DNA of 64,000 nucleotides, from NCBI GenBank assembly GCA_013153275.1, contig JAADER010000062.1:61542-125541 (forward strand). The letters are read 5' to 3'. This DNA comes from Thermoproteota archaeon (lineage in GTDB: Archaea; Thermoproteota; Thermoprotei; Thermoproteales; Thermocladiaceae). The first letter of the stretch is position 1; each line of letters starts with the position of its first letter. Position numbers and translations under genes: made by a program. The notes beneath the pieces were generated by a model. The model did not search any database and had not been told where the DNA came from. It was given only the letters and a program-made list of their open reading frames with translations. Shown here piece by piece: positions 1 to 8,712 of the stretch.

Positions 1-39
1 AAATCTTGTAGTAGAGAGGTACTTCAGAGTAGAAACATT

Positions 40-99
40 TCTAATGATGACGGATCCCAGATCTGAGTAATGAGGAGGGTTCCCCCGGGCACTGAACCG
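40..99 (+). ncRNA. Candidate C/D box sRNA (2'-O-methylation guide)
   Basis: The sequence shows box C ATGATGA at 44-50, a 12-nt guide at 51-62, box D' CTGA at 63-66, a C'-like ATGAGGA (one mismatch) at 70-76, a 15-nt guide at 77-91 and box D CTGA at 92-95. This is the archaeal C/D box layout with the usual 12-nt C-D' spacing. The element overlaps the most upstream ATG of the pantoate kinase frame, so that ATG may belong to box C'. Targets were not identified. Confidence 0.6.
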
Positions 100-111
100 A
101 TCCGCAGATAC

Positions 112-984
112 TTGATAAACGTACCGCTCCACATAACAGGAATATGGAAGATATGTTGGGGAAGAGACGAGTATGAGACAGGATCCATAGGAGCAGGAAT
201 AGTGATAGAACCAGGTGTTCGAGCAGTAGTCGAAATATATGACGAGAACTCACCCAAAGATCCTATTAGAAAGACAATACTAAACGGGAAGGAAATCAAA
301 CTAAGAAACATAGAGATACTTAACAGACTGGTCTCACATAGAAAGTCCATAATTGTTAACTGCACAACACCAGCTCCTCTAGGTGCGGGATATGGAGTTA
401 GTGCAGCATTATGTATAATATATAGCTTAGCTATTAACGAATGTACAGATATTAAGAGAGCCGTAGAGAATGCGCATCTTGCAGAGGTTAAATCTCTTCT
501 TGGTCTAGGAGACGTAATAGCAGAGACTTACGGTGGAGAACTTGAGATAAGGCTCAGACCAGGTTCTCCAGGAACAACTGGGAGAATCATTAAGATATGT
601 TATAGAAAGACCTACAATATATTAACTACAGAGCTGAGGAAAAAGCTATATACAGATGAGATGCTCCGTGAGAGATATAGTGATATTGTTAGAAATTCTG
701 ATAATCTTCTGAGAAAAATAATTGAGGAACCTTCATTGGAGAACTTCCTATATTGTTCATACATGTTCTCTAAGTTAGTGAGGTTCATTGACGATAGACT
801 TGAAAACATGCTACAGAGGGTTAGAAAGATGATACTTGGGTACTATGCTAAGAAGAGAGTTCTCGTAATAGTTCCTGAGAAAAACTATCTTGATGAGGTG
901 TACGAACATGTGAGATCTATCTTCAGAATATGTAGAATGTTCAGACTTACTAGAGAAGGACTGCACGTGTCTGCTTTATCCTAA
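112..984 (+). CDS. Pantoate kinase (archaeal CoA biosynthesis, GHMP kinase family)
   Basis: It phosphorylates pantoate in the archaeal route to coenzyme A, which is completed by phosphopantothenate synthetase. The N-terminus reads NVPLHITGIW, which matches the way this family begins. The GHMP ATP-binding loop is TPAPLGAGYGVSAAL, and a later segment LGLGDVIAETYGG followed by a PGSPG stretch is typical of the family. I place the start at TTG 112, because the upstream ATG at 70 lies inside a C/D box sRNA candidate and would add 14 residues not expected in the family. The ATG remains possible, since an AT-rich element at 33-42 could drive a transcript starting near 66. The 3' end overlaps the convergent PEP carboxylase gene by 9 bp. 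Family assignment is firm and the start is uncertain. Confidence 0.85.
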   Translation: MINVPLHITGIWKICWGRDEYETGSIGAGIVIEPGVRAVVEIYDENSPKDPIRKTILNGKEIKLRNIEILNRLVSHRKSIIVNCTTPAPLGAGYGVSAALCIIYSLAINECTDIKRAVENAHLAEVKSLLGLGDVIAETYGGELEIRLRPGSPGTTGRIIKICYRKTYNILTTELRKKLYTDEMLRERYSDIVRNSDNLLRKIIEEPSLENFLYCSYMFSKLVRFIDDRLENMLQRVRKMILGYYAKKRVLVIVPEKNYLDEVYEHVRSIFRICRMFRLTREGLHVSALS

Positions 985-2532
985 GCTTCCTCTCACTATG
1001 CCGGCCTCTATTAGGTACTTCACGCTCTCGGCTTTACCGAAGTTCTTATAGAACAGCATTATTAGCTCTCTATGTTTTTCGACCCACTCTTCTCTTATCG
1101 GTTCGACATTAAACATCTCTCTTATCTCTTCTATGTCGTCCATATATAGCTTGAAGGCTCTGCTATCCATGTACTTCCTAGCAAGTGACGGCTCAAGGAG
1201 GGCGAGGTCGAACTCGAGGTCTCTATATATTATTGGTGATAGTTCCCGGATAACGAGCTCTAGAACCTCGCTTCCGAGCTCTCTCTCGACTCTTCGGAGT
1301 CCTCTTCCGAGACCTAGAAGCGTCGGTGCTATGCCCATGGTATAGAGTGCTGCGACGAAGTTTATTGCTCTAGGTAGTATTATGTTTCTATCTTCCACGA
1401 TCTCCACTAGCTCCCTATCCTCGCTGAATAGGGCGCTCTCCTGTATACTTCTGGAGTACTTTGTCACATCCATTCTATCTCTCCTTTTCGGTATGAAGCT
1501 GTTTATTATCAGAATCTTATCTGTCAGCCTTATCACCACGCGCAGGTACTCCGCCACAAGGATCTTACAGGCCTTTCTAAGAAGCTCCTCCTCCTCGTTG
1601 CTGAATATTCTTGGGGCTCTACCTATCTTATCCTGTAGGTTCATTAGGACCTCCCTGACCGCGACCGGTCCCATATCGAACCTTATCCCCGACTGTATTG
1701 TGACGGTGTAGAACCATCTGTACGTATCAGCAAACTCATTGACCGCCTCCGGGCTCAGGTGACCTCTAAATGGCAGTCTTCCAACTCCTATTATCGGGTA
1801 GATCTTTACCTCAAGTTCCTTCCCTATCTTCCAGAGTCTGGAGAGAGCTATCTTTATGCTTATTATCGAGGGAGCATGGCCATATACCATTGCTGGGTCA
1901 GACTTCCCTATCATCACTCTGACCTCTCCGCGTTCTGTGAACATTGCTGTCTCGATAAGCCATCTTCTTATCAGGTTATCAATGTTCAACATTACTTCAA
2001 CATCCTCAACTAGAGGTATCACGGAGACCTCTATCCCAAGCTTTCTACCAGCCTCATCCTCAAGTAGCCTCTGGATGTTCCAGAGCCTTCTCTGAAGCTT
2101 CAACAACTCATCTACTGTACCAGTCATAGGATTTATCACGTACCTCACAGCATCCGGCACCTCCAGGTTCGTCACAAGGGACGATATCAGGACTATGAGA
2201 TGCCTATCTAGATTCTCTAGCCTAGGATTTGGTAGCCTTGGCGTAAGTATGAAGTCCCTACCCGCCCTGAACCCTAGTCTAGAGAGCTCCTCAGCGATCC
2301 ACTTGACCTGATGATATGGAGTGAGCTTGCCCTCATAATCCACCATCTTCTCATCACAGCAGAAGCCTCCTGAGTCAAAGTCCATTATGTCCTTTACAGC
2401 TTCCTGAACCTCCTCATTAGCGTCTATACATCTGCTAGCAGAGTCAGGATGCTGAGTACACATCGCTAATGGTATTCCTATTCTCGCGAGCTGCTTTACT
2501 GAGCTCACACAACGCTCAGTTGTAGAGTCCAA
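976..2532 (-). CDS. ppcA: Phosphoenolpyruvate carboxylase, archaeal type
   Basis: This is the short archaeal-type PEP carboxylase of about 500 residues, which carboxylates PEP to oxaloacetate and so feeds anaplerosis and autotrophic carbon cycles. The N-terminal signature MCTQHPDSA and the segment DFDSGGFCCDEKMVDYEGK are diagnostic of the archaeal family and differ from the roughly 900-residue bacterial enzyme. The 518-residue length is normal for the family. It runs opposite to pantoate kinase, with a 9-bp tail overlap, and diverges from the Nif3 gene across a 37-bp gap that must hold both promoters. Confidence 0.96.
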   Translation of the reverse strand: MDSTTERCVSSVKQLARIGIPLAMCTQHPDSASRCIDANEEVQEAVKDIMDFDSGGFCCDEKMVDYEGKLTPYHQVKWIAEELSRLGFRAGRDFILTPRLPNPRLENLDRHLIVLISSLVTNLEVPDAVRYVINPMTGTVDELLKLQRRLWNIQRLLEDEAGRKLGIEVSVIPLVEDVEVMLNIDNLIRRWLIETAMFTERGEVRVMIGKSDPAMVYGHAPSIISIKIALSRLWKIGKELEVKIYPIIGVGRLPFRGHLSPEAVNEFADTYRWFYTVTIQSGIRFDMGPVAVREVLMNLQDKIGRAPRIFSNEEEELLRKACKILVAEYLRVVIRLTDKILIINSFIPKRRDRMDVTKYSRSIQESALFSEDRELVEIVEDRNIILPRAINFVAALYTMGIAPTLLGLGRGLRRVERELGSEVLELVIRELSPIIYRDLEFDLALLEPSLARKYMDSRAFKLYMDDIEEIREMFNVEPIREEWVEKHRELIMLFYKNFGKAESVKYLIEAGIVRGSLG

Positions 2533-2569
2533 TCACACTTATAAGGTTAATCATGTAACTACTAGTATA

Positions 2570-3352
2570 ATGGTCGACATATATAAGATCATCGAGTTCC
2601 TAGATAAGTACCTTGGAGTACAAAATTTTGAAGACGTAGACGTCATAGTGAATGGCATAGAGATAGAAGGAAGAAGAGAAATAGATAGAGCAGTATTTGC
2701 TGTAAGCCTGACAGATAACATAGTTAGAAAATGTATAGAAGAACACTGTAACGCAATATTCCTACATCATGGAATACTTACGAAAGGTAGAAAGACATCA
2801 GAACTGCCTAGAGATAGAATAACAGGAGCATTAAGAAGAATCTTGAAAGATATTCTAACAAACGACATAAACATAATAGCGTACCATCTCCCACTTGACG
2901 CTCATCCAGAGATAGGAAACAACATAACGATCGCAAGGCTCCTCTCACTGAGAGACATCGAGTGGATACCTGAAAAGAGAGGTCCACCCATAGGAGTAGT
3001 TGGAATGTTAAAGGAGGAGATAGATAGAATAGAATTCTTATCAATAGTGAGAGAAAAGATAAATGAAAACGCTAGACTTCTACCACACGGACCTCAGAAA
3101 GTTAGAAGAGTAGCGATAGTGTCAGGAGCTGGATCAGAGTACATTACTAGATTTAGCGAGGGCGACATAGATCTACTCCTAACAGGAGAGGTTAAAGAGC
3201 AGCACGAGGTACATGCAATAAACGAGAAAATAAACATAATCTCTGCAGGACACTACGCAACCGAGACATTCGGCGTAAAGAACCTTGCAGAGCTTCTCCG
3301 CAAAAGATTCGAACTAGAGACGATTTTTGTACAATCTCATCAACATACTTAG
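2570..3352 (+). CDS. Nif3-like dinuclear metal-binding protein
   Basis: The 260-residue protein belongs to the Nif3/YbgI/DUF34 family, whose members bind two metal ions through conserved histidines and acidic residues. Visible signatures are FLHHGI near residue 65, AYHLPLDAHPEIGNN near residue 105 and a C-terminal GHYATE motif. The biochemical role is unsettled in the family; the old GTP cyclohydrolase label is not well supported. The last 161 bp lie antisense to the 3' end of the convergent glycosyltransferase gene. The metal-ligand motif GHYATE falls inside that overlap, so this reading frame must be real there. Confidence 0.9.
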   Translation: MVDIYKIIEFLDKYLGVQNFEDVDVIVNGIEIEGRREIDRAVFAVSLTDNIVRKCIEEHCNAIFLHHGILTKGRKTSELPRDRITGALRRILKDILTNDINIIAYHLPLDAHPEIGNNITIARLLSLRDIEWIPEKRGPPIGVVGMLKEEIDRIEFLSIVREKINENARLLPHGPQKVRRVAIVSGAGSEYITRFSEGDIDLLLTGEVKEQHEVHAINEKINIISAGHYATETFGVKNLAELLRKRFELETIFVQSHQHT

Positions 3353-4454
3353 AGACAACCTGTTTAGGAGAGAAGTACCACTTTCTCTTTATAAGGTAGT
3401 ACACAGCAAGATAGGAAGACAGACCTATGAGAGGCCACCATAAGAGAGGTAGAAGAAGCAGCTTCAGATTACGATATCTTATAGCCTGAAAAGATACGTA
3501 GACTATCAATACGAGAAACGACACAAAGTCTACAAGAGTCCATGGAAATGAGTATGGATGAAGAATATAGGTTACAGGCATGAGAAAGATACTAATAGGT
3601 GTTAGAAACGCAACAACGAACGGGAGAACATACACCATCTTCTCTTTTCCTCTAGCTAACTTGGCTGACTGCAGGAAGCCTGCTACCCATCTCGCTCTCT
3701 GCTTCAGATGTGCTTTTAATGAGGGAGGAATATTGTATAGGAGTATGGAGTCTGAAGTTATTGCGGAATTTCTCAGAAAAAGACCTGCTGCAGCATCTTC
3801 AGCCAATGTCTCCGGAAAACCGTATCTCCTCAAGAGATCCGTCCTAACTATAATTCCTGTACCAGGAAGAGGACAGAAGCCAAACCTTCTCCTTATAACA
3901 CGGAGAGATATAGTGGTCCACTTGTATACCTCACAGCTTAGAAAGAGCTCCCAGAGCTTGCTTTCTCTGGCTCCTTTAAGAGCGGATATTACCACATCAT
4001 AACCCTTCTCTGCGATTCTGACGAGAGCCTCTATACAGCGAGAGTGTCCTAACAAATCACCGACGTCTATTATCAGTACGTACTTCGTGTCAACATAATT
4101 GCTCACTACATAGTTTATTGCTCCAGCCTTGCTTCTTCGTCCTCTATTTACAACGACTGACACGTTCTCAAGCATTCTACTAACCTGTACAGCATTCTCT
4201 AAAGTTTCAATATCATCCTCCTCAACAACTATGAAAACCCTCTTTGGAACATAGGTCTGAGAGAGAACGCTTCTCACTGTCTGATAGATGGTCTCAAACT
4301 TCTCGTAACGTGCAGGCACTATCACTGATACAAGATCCTTCTTGACTATTGGCGGAGATGACTGTAGATCAGCTCTCTCAATTGGTATCTTTTTCCCAAG
4401 TGTTAGCGCAAGCAACGCAGTGGTCAGTATTATGTTGTCTATTATTATGGCCAT
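3192..4454 (-). CDS. Membrane family 2 glycosyltransferase
   Basis: This is a GT2-fold glycosyltransferase of the processive, cellulose-synthase-like kind. It has an N-terminal hydrophobic segment, a nucleotide-sugar domain starting SVIVPARYE, an acidic motif LIIDVGD near residue 140, an EDAAAG stretch, and the QRARW (QxxRW) motif followed by about three transmembrane helices. It probably transfers sugars to a lipid or surface polymer at the inner face of the membrane; the substrate is unknown. A TATA-like CTTAATAAT lies about 28 bp upstream of the ATG, indicating a leaderless transcript. The last 54 codons are antisense to the nif3 gene, an unusually long tail overlap. Confidence 0.85.
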   Translation of the reverse strand: MAIIIDNIILTTALLALTLGKKIPIERADLQSSPPIVKKDLVSVIVPARYEKFETIYQTVRSVLSQTYVPKRVFIVVEEDDIETLENAVQVSRMLENVSVVVNRGRRSKAGAINYVVSNYVDTKYVLIIDVGDLLGHSRCIEALVRIAEKGYDVVISALKGARESKLWELFLSCEVYKWTTISLRVIRRRFGFCPLPGTGIIVRTDLLRRYGFPETLAEDAAAGLFLRNSAITSDSILLYNIPPSLKAHLKQRARWVAGFLQSAKLARGKEKMVYVLPFVVAFLTPISIFLMPVTYILHPYSFPWTLVDFVSFLVLIVYVSFQAIRYRNLKLLLLPLLWWPLIGLSSYLAVYYLIKRKWYFSPKQVVSKYVDEIVQKSSLVRIFCGEALQGSLRRMSRLRSVLQRLCLFSRLLHVPRAAL

Positions 4455-4673
4455 GTCTTGAATGTACAGACAAGTACTCTAGGATTATTAAGCACTACTC
4501 GTAAAACACTTTACCCTTTTAGGTAAGATCCACGCATCTATAGTGCATGATCCTTAACCATTTCCAAGGGGTTCTTAACATCTTGCACATGGTTTCAAAA
4601 CGTGATAACCCCAGTTTAAGATACGTGAGCATCGTAATTTATTAAACTAATACTCCCATAGTGTAGAGACATC

Positions 4674-5468
4674 ATGTGTAGAATATGTACATACTATGGA
4701 GAACCTGCTAAAGATGTCTTGAACGAGCTCGTCGAGACCATTCTCAAAATATCGAGACACGATGTTATAGGCGTTCTCTCCGGCATAGATGATTTCCACC
4801 CAGACGGCTGGGGAATCTACATCAGAGACAGCGAGAGGGAACTCTACTTTAGATCGGGTAATGCTATATTTAGTGAGGATCCTCTTCTTAAAGGAATAGT
4901 AAACAATTACGTCGATAACATTCCTAGTCTACACAATCTGTTAATGATTCTCCATATTCGAGCTGCAAGTCAAGGAGAACCTCATGGAGCTGAGCATTCT
5001 CATCCATACATGATAGCTAACGACGATATCAAGGTCGTTCTAGCTCATAATGGCGCCGTTAAAAAGAGAGAGCTCCTGAAAGAGCTAGGGAGAGAGAACC
5101 TCCATGACAGGATAACTGACAGCATGGCATTAGCTATATACATTTTTGAGAAAGTTCGTGCCGGATTTAGATTAAGTGATATAATAAGAGACGTCATGGA
5201 TAATTATACGAAGACAGCACTGATGACGACTATATTCCTGAAATATGGTGAGGAGATGAAACTCATAGTGACCAGTCACATATGTGAGAGATCGAGACAC
5301 AGAATAAACTATTATCGCCTATATAAGATATGTAACGGTCAGTCTGCAGTATATATATCCTCATCTCTCGCACATGAGCTCTCAAACTATAGCTCACTGT
5401 TCAAGAAGTTCTCGATAGTTCCGCTTCCTGTTGAGAAGTATCATGAGATTATTGAAGTCAGGTTCTAG
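4674..5468 (+). CDS. Class II glutamine amidotransferase-like protein
   Basis: The protein opens MCRICTYYG, placing the nucleophilic cysteine at position 2 as in N-terminal-nucleophile amidotransferases. HPDGWGI, RAASQGEPHGAEHSHPY and AHNGAV are the other family signatures, giving a stand-alone glutaminase domain of the YafJ/DUF3700-like type. No synthase domain follows, so the acceptor of the released ammonia is not known. An AT-rich TTTATTAAAC about 30 bp upstream of the ATG is the likely TATA box. The 3' end overlaps the convergent AAA ATPase gene by 4 bp. Confidence 0.87.
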   Translation: MCRICTYYGEPAKDVLNELVETILKISRHDVIGVLSGIDDFHPDGWGIYIRDSERELYFRSGNAIFSEDPLLKGIVNNYVDNIPSLHNLLMILHIRAASQGEPHGAEHSHPYMIANDDIKVVLAHNGAVKKRELLKELGRENLHDRITDSMALAIYIFEKVRAGFRLSDIIRDVMDNYTKTALMTTIFLKYGEEMKLIVTSHICERSRHRINYYRLYKICNGQSAVYISSSLAHELSNYSSLFKKFSIVPLPVEKYHEIIEVRF

Positions 5469-6529
5469 AGCATTACTATGTTAAGCTGTTCGCTTGGGAG
5501 AGCCTCTCTGAGCTTCTCTACTGTCTTCTCAACGTCGAGCCCTGTATTTGCTGTCAGTATGAGCTGGACTCCTCTTTCTAGACATCTCTTAACTAATATG
5601 TCTGTTATGTTTGCCATATGTGAGCCTGGTATCATTCTATCGTAATCATCTATTATGACTGTTCCAGTCTTGGGAGTAGATTCTATCACTATTGCTATGT
5701 TAAGCACATTCCTGAATGTTGTACTCATTGTCGAGATAGGTCTCGACGTAGTTATGTCCTCTACAACATACTCGTCTCTGTTCTTTATTCTCCTTATGTC
5801 TATTACTACGTCTCTACCATATATTTTTGATAAGAGACGACTAACATTGTGCTTTACCTGTGGATCAACCAGGAGAACCTTATAGTTCTCTGTGAAGGGA
5901 TCATCTACTATAGGATTGATACTGTAGCAAGCAACTCCCTGGTATGGATTCACTATTCTTATACGGTCTTTTAACAGGTTAGGGAATATGTCCTGATAGA
6001 GTATTATGAAGAGCTCCTTATCCATTATTGTTATTCTTGGATAAACTACTTTGAGATTGTATACGCAGTGTGAGAGATAATGCGCCTCTATTTTTATACT
6101 ATATTTCTCATAGTTATATTCTTTTATTATGTATGAGAACATTGCTTGAAGCATCTCTGACCTGGTTATTTTTGCGTCTTCGATCTCTATTCCTGTGCTT
6201 AACGTTCCGTCGCTTGCTGATAGGGACATGTCTATATCATATTTCACGGGCTTGTACACGAAGGGTAGCTCTATGTTTCCTCTGAGATGTATATGTATTC
6301 TCTTTGATAGGTCCATATCTGGCAGAAGCTCTTTCACTTCGTCTATCGAGAAGTCGAGATCCCTTATTATAGGGTCAAGTAGGAAGCTTTTCATACACAG
6401 CTTTACTGAATGTATTATCGTTGACTTTCCTTTTTCAGGTTCTCCTATTATGATGTTTATCTGAGAGAGCTTCAGCTCCTTTCTATTTCTGAAGCATTTG
6501 AAGTTCTCTACTATTATCTCCTCTATCAT
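5465..6529 (-). CDS. AAA/ABC-type ATPase, function unknown
   Basis: A single ATPase domain starts MIEEIIVENFKCF and carries Walker A GEPEKGKST at residues 29-37, with a Walker B-like TVIIDDYD near residue 290. This arrangement resembles the OLD/RecF-type AAA_15/AAA_21 ATPases that lack a long coiled coil. No TOPRIM nuclease domain is present, and at 354 residues it is a stand-alone ATPase. It starts 44 bp after the stop of the unknown gene at 6574-6993 with no clear promoter between them, so the two are probably cotranscribed. Function cannot be assigned from sequence. Confidence 0.75.
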   Translation of the reverse strand: MIEEIIVENFKCFRNRKELKLSQINIIIGEPEKGKSTIIHSVKLCMKSFLLDPIIRDLDFSIDEVKELLPDMDLSKRIHIHLRGNIELPFVYKPVKYDIDMSLSASDGTLSTGIEIEDAKITRSEMLQAMFSYIIKEYNYEKYSIKIEAHYLSHCVYNLKVVYPRITIMDKELFIILYQDIFPNLLKDRIRIVNPYQGVACYSINPIVDDPFTENYKVLLVDPQVKHNVSRLLSKIYGRDVVIDIRRIKNRDEYVVEDITTSRPISTMSTTFRNVLNIAIVIESTPKTGTVIIDDYDRMIPGSHMANITDILVKRCLERGVQLILTANTGLDVEKTVEKLREALPSEQLNIVML

Positions 6530-6573
6530 TTGTAGACTTCCCTAACTCTGTATGGGACTATTGTGCTTTTCCT

Positions 6574-6993
6574 CTATGGTGTTATCTTTATCTCTCCATG
6601 TCTGACCTTGTCTACGAACGTGAGGAGATCCTGCGCTATCTGGGAGGCTTTACAGGAGAACTGGTCCAAGTTCTCTCTCACATATATCACAAGGTCGAGT
6701 CCTCCAAGCCTGGCCATGGTGTCAAGCATCTCCTGGAGCTCTACTGCGGCCTTGACAGAGTCTGACGATATTACGCCAAGCTTCCTCAATGTCTCTGCTG
6801 CCTCCATTATCTTATTACAGGTCTCGCCTCTGGTGATGTTTCTACATATGTAGAATATGAGGTCTACAGCCATCTGCGCTATGGATGTGACCTTCCACAC
6901 TAGCCTGTACCCGAAGTCATCCCTGTTCAGTGAGCAACAGGTAAGTAATATACTGTTCGCCCTGTGCTCTACTATTCGAACGTTTAGAGGCAT
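6574..6993 (-). CDS. Hypothetical protein, partner of AAA ATPase
   Basis: I do not recognise this family. The product is about 139 residues, mostly helical, with several cysteines in the N-terminal half (LLTCCSL, ICRN, ETCNK). I chose the internal ATG at 6993 (MPLNVRIVEHR) over the first ATG at 7059, because a TATA-like CTTAAATATA lies at 7010-7019, about 26 bp upstream of 6993 and inside the longer frame. It precedes the AAA ATPase by 44 bp on the same strand, so the pair may act together. Confidence 0.6.
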   Translation of the reverse strand: MPLNVRIVEHRANSILLTCCSLNRDDFGYRLVWKVTSIAQMAVDLIFYICRNITRGETCNKIMEAAETLRKLGVISSDSVKAAVELQEMLDTMARLGGLDLVIYVRENLDQFSCKASQIAQDLLTFVDKVRHGEIKITP

Positions 6994-7070
6994 AGTATAG
7001 ACCTTCTTAATCATATATTTAAGATTGTTGCACATAGTACAGCTTATTAGACTGGCCAAGATATCATAAA

Positions 7071-7901
7071 GTGGAAGAGATGGAGATTGATCTAAAAGGC
7101 ATAAGTGAGAGAACCATTACACAGACAATAGTGAGACACGGACTGAGAAAGCTCGAGAGCCTATCACAGGTTGATGTAGCTATAGTTGGTGCTGGTCCCT
7201 CAGGAATGGCATGCGCGTACTACCTTGCAAGAGAGGGCGTAAACGTGCTAATAGTAGAGAGAAGGCTCTCCTTCGGGGGAGGTATAGGAGGTGGAGGAAT
7301 GCTCATACCCGCAGTAGTTGTACAGAAAGGTCTCAGAAACATTCTAGAGAACGACTTCAACATACGGTACATAGAGGATAGTGAGGTTCTGGTAGTCGAC
7401 CCAGCAGAGCTCATAGCGAAACTTGCGACAGCTGCAATAAACGCGGGCGCGAAGTTCCTCCTTGGAACGACTGTCGAGGACGTGCTTGCAGATAGAGAGA
7501 GAAAGAAGGTGACCGGAATAGTGGTGAACTGGACGGCGGTACACATGGCACAGCTCTGGGTTGATCCTCTCTTCATAAGAGCACAGGCCGTGGTGGATGC
7601 AACAGGACATGAGGCCTCTGTTGTCAGGATCGCTGCGAAGAAGCTCAACGTGAAGGTAGATGTTCTTAACGAGGGACCAGCAATACCTGAGCTGGCGGAC
7701 GATCTCATAGTCAAGTACAGCAAGAAGGTTATACCTGGACTCTACACGACGGGTATGGCAACAGCAGCAGTATATAAGCTCCCAAGAATGGGTCCAATAT
7801 TCGGAGGAATGCTGCTGTCAGGTAAGAAGGTTGCAGAGGAGATCCTAAAGGAGCTCAGAGAGCAGGAGAAAGCTGCTGAAGCTAAGAGCGAGTCCTCTTA
7901 A
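7071..7901 (+). CDS. thi4: Thiamine thiazole synthase Thi4 (sulfide-dependent type)
   Basis: Thi4 makes the thiazole phosphate of thiamine from NAD and glycine. The FAD/NAD Rossmann signature GAGPSG is at residues 40-45, followed by the acidic VER at 62-64 and GGGIGGGG at about 69-76. The position held by the sulfur-donating cysteine of the yeast suicide enzyme is His180 (DATGHEA). In archaeal homologues this indicates a catalytic enzyme using free sulfide. Together with ThiC at 31488 it supplies both halves of thiamine. The 3' end overlaps the convergent ABC permease gene by 20 bp. Confidence 0.94.
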   Translation: MEEMEIDLKGISERTITQTIVRHGLRKLESLSQVDVAIVGAGPSGMACAYYLAREGVNVLIVERRLSFGGGIGGGGMLIPAVVVQKGLRNILENDFNIRYIEDSEVLVVDPAELIAKLATAAINAGAKFLLGTTVEDVLADRERKKVTGIVVNWTAVHMAQLWVDPLFIRAQAVVDATGHEASVVRIAAKKLNVKVDVLNEGPAIPELADDLIVKYSKKVIPGLYTTGMATAAVYKLPRMGPIFGGMLLSGKKVAEEILKELREQEKAAEAKSESS

Positions 7902-8712
7902 TTCTCCTAGTTAAAAACCGTACAAGAATTACAAGTCCAGCCAAGACACTTATCATGACTCCGCATAGACCTGAGGGAGGTATATTATATGAGAATGCTA
8001 GTCCTATAGAAATCATTAAAGTGATAAACACTATCATTATACTCATTATAACAGACGTTGACGGACGTACACGAGCGTTGACGAGAACGGAGCCAGGGAT
8101 GAGCATTACGGCATATGTTACGAAGAGCCCTAGAACGTACACACATGCAAGGGTTGCTATAGATATCAGTATCGATAAAACGTAGTTCATAGCGCTCGCA
8201 GATATGCTTGTAGCTAGAGCGTACTCATAATCATACGATACTAGGAGGAACTCTCTGTAGAAGAACGTGTATAATGTTGAGCATATCAGACATATTATAA
8301 ATATGAGAGAGATATCTACAGGAGTTATCAGAAGCAGACTTCCTGTCAGAAAGCTCCACATACGTGAGACCATGTATCCTGGAAGAACGGCCATAAACAG
8401 TGCAGCAATACTTAACATGAGCGCAAATATTATCGATAGAACCAGGTCTCTCTCAGAGAAGAGCCGCACATGGCTAACGAACGCACATACGGATAGCGCT
8501 GTTACAAACATTACTAGCCATATGAGCAAGGGACCCACATGTAGACTGTAGATGTAGGCTATGTAGAAGAGTGCTGCTAGAGTCGCAAGTATGGCGTGAG
8601 ATATCGTGACGACGAGGAAGCTTGATCTTGATATGGAGGTGAAAGTTGATGAGTATCCTGCCAAGAGCGCTATCAGTATTGATACACAGACGAGCTCTAC
8701 TATCAGACTCAT
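7882..8712 (-). CDS. ABC-3 family metal ion transporter, permease
   Basis: This 276-residue, highly hydrophobic protein has about eight transmembrane segments and the layout of ZnuB/MntC-type permeases (ABC-3 family), which carry zinc, manganese or iron. The start ATG overlaps the stop of the upstream ATPase gene as ATGA, so the two subunits are translationally coupled. The cognate binding protein is the divergent gene at 9542. The metal cannot be told from the permease sequence. Confidence 0.85.
   Translation of the reverse strand: MSLIVELVCVSILIALLAGYSSTFTSISRSSFLVVTISHAILATLAALFYIAYIYSLHVGPLLIWLVMFVTALSVCAFVSHVRLFSERDLVLSIIFALMLSIAALFMAVLPGYMVSRMWSFLTGSLLLITPVDISLIFIICLICSTLYTFFYREFLLVSYDYEYALATSISASAMNYVLSILISIATLACVYVLGLFVTYAVMLIPGSVLVNARVRPSTSVIMSIMIVFITLMISIGLAFSYNIPPSGLCGVMISVLAGLVILVRFLTRRIKRTRS

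Noticed and set aside
2570..3352. Annotation of the Nif3-like gene as GTP cyclohydrolase I type 2
   Set aside because: The label is inherited from old family naming; a true archaeal GTP cyclohydrolase III is at 19693 and nothing here supports that activity.
4530..4610. Imperfect inverted repeat around 4543-4592 (arms with GTGCA and TGCAC ends) in the gap before the amidotransferase gene
   Set aside because: Arms match only partly and no C/D, tRNA or terminator feature fits; it could be chance.
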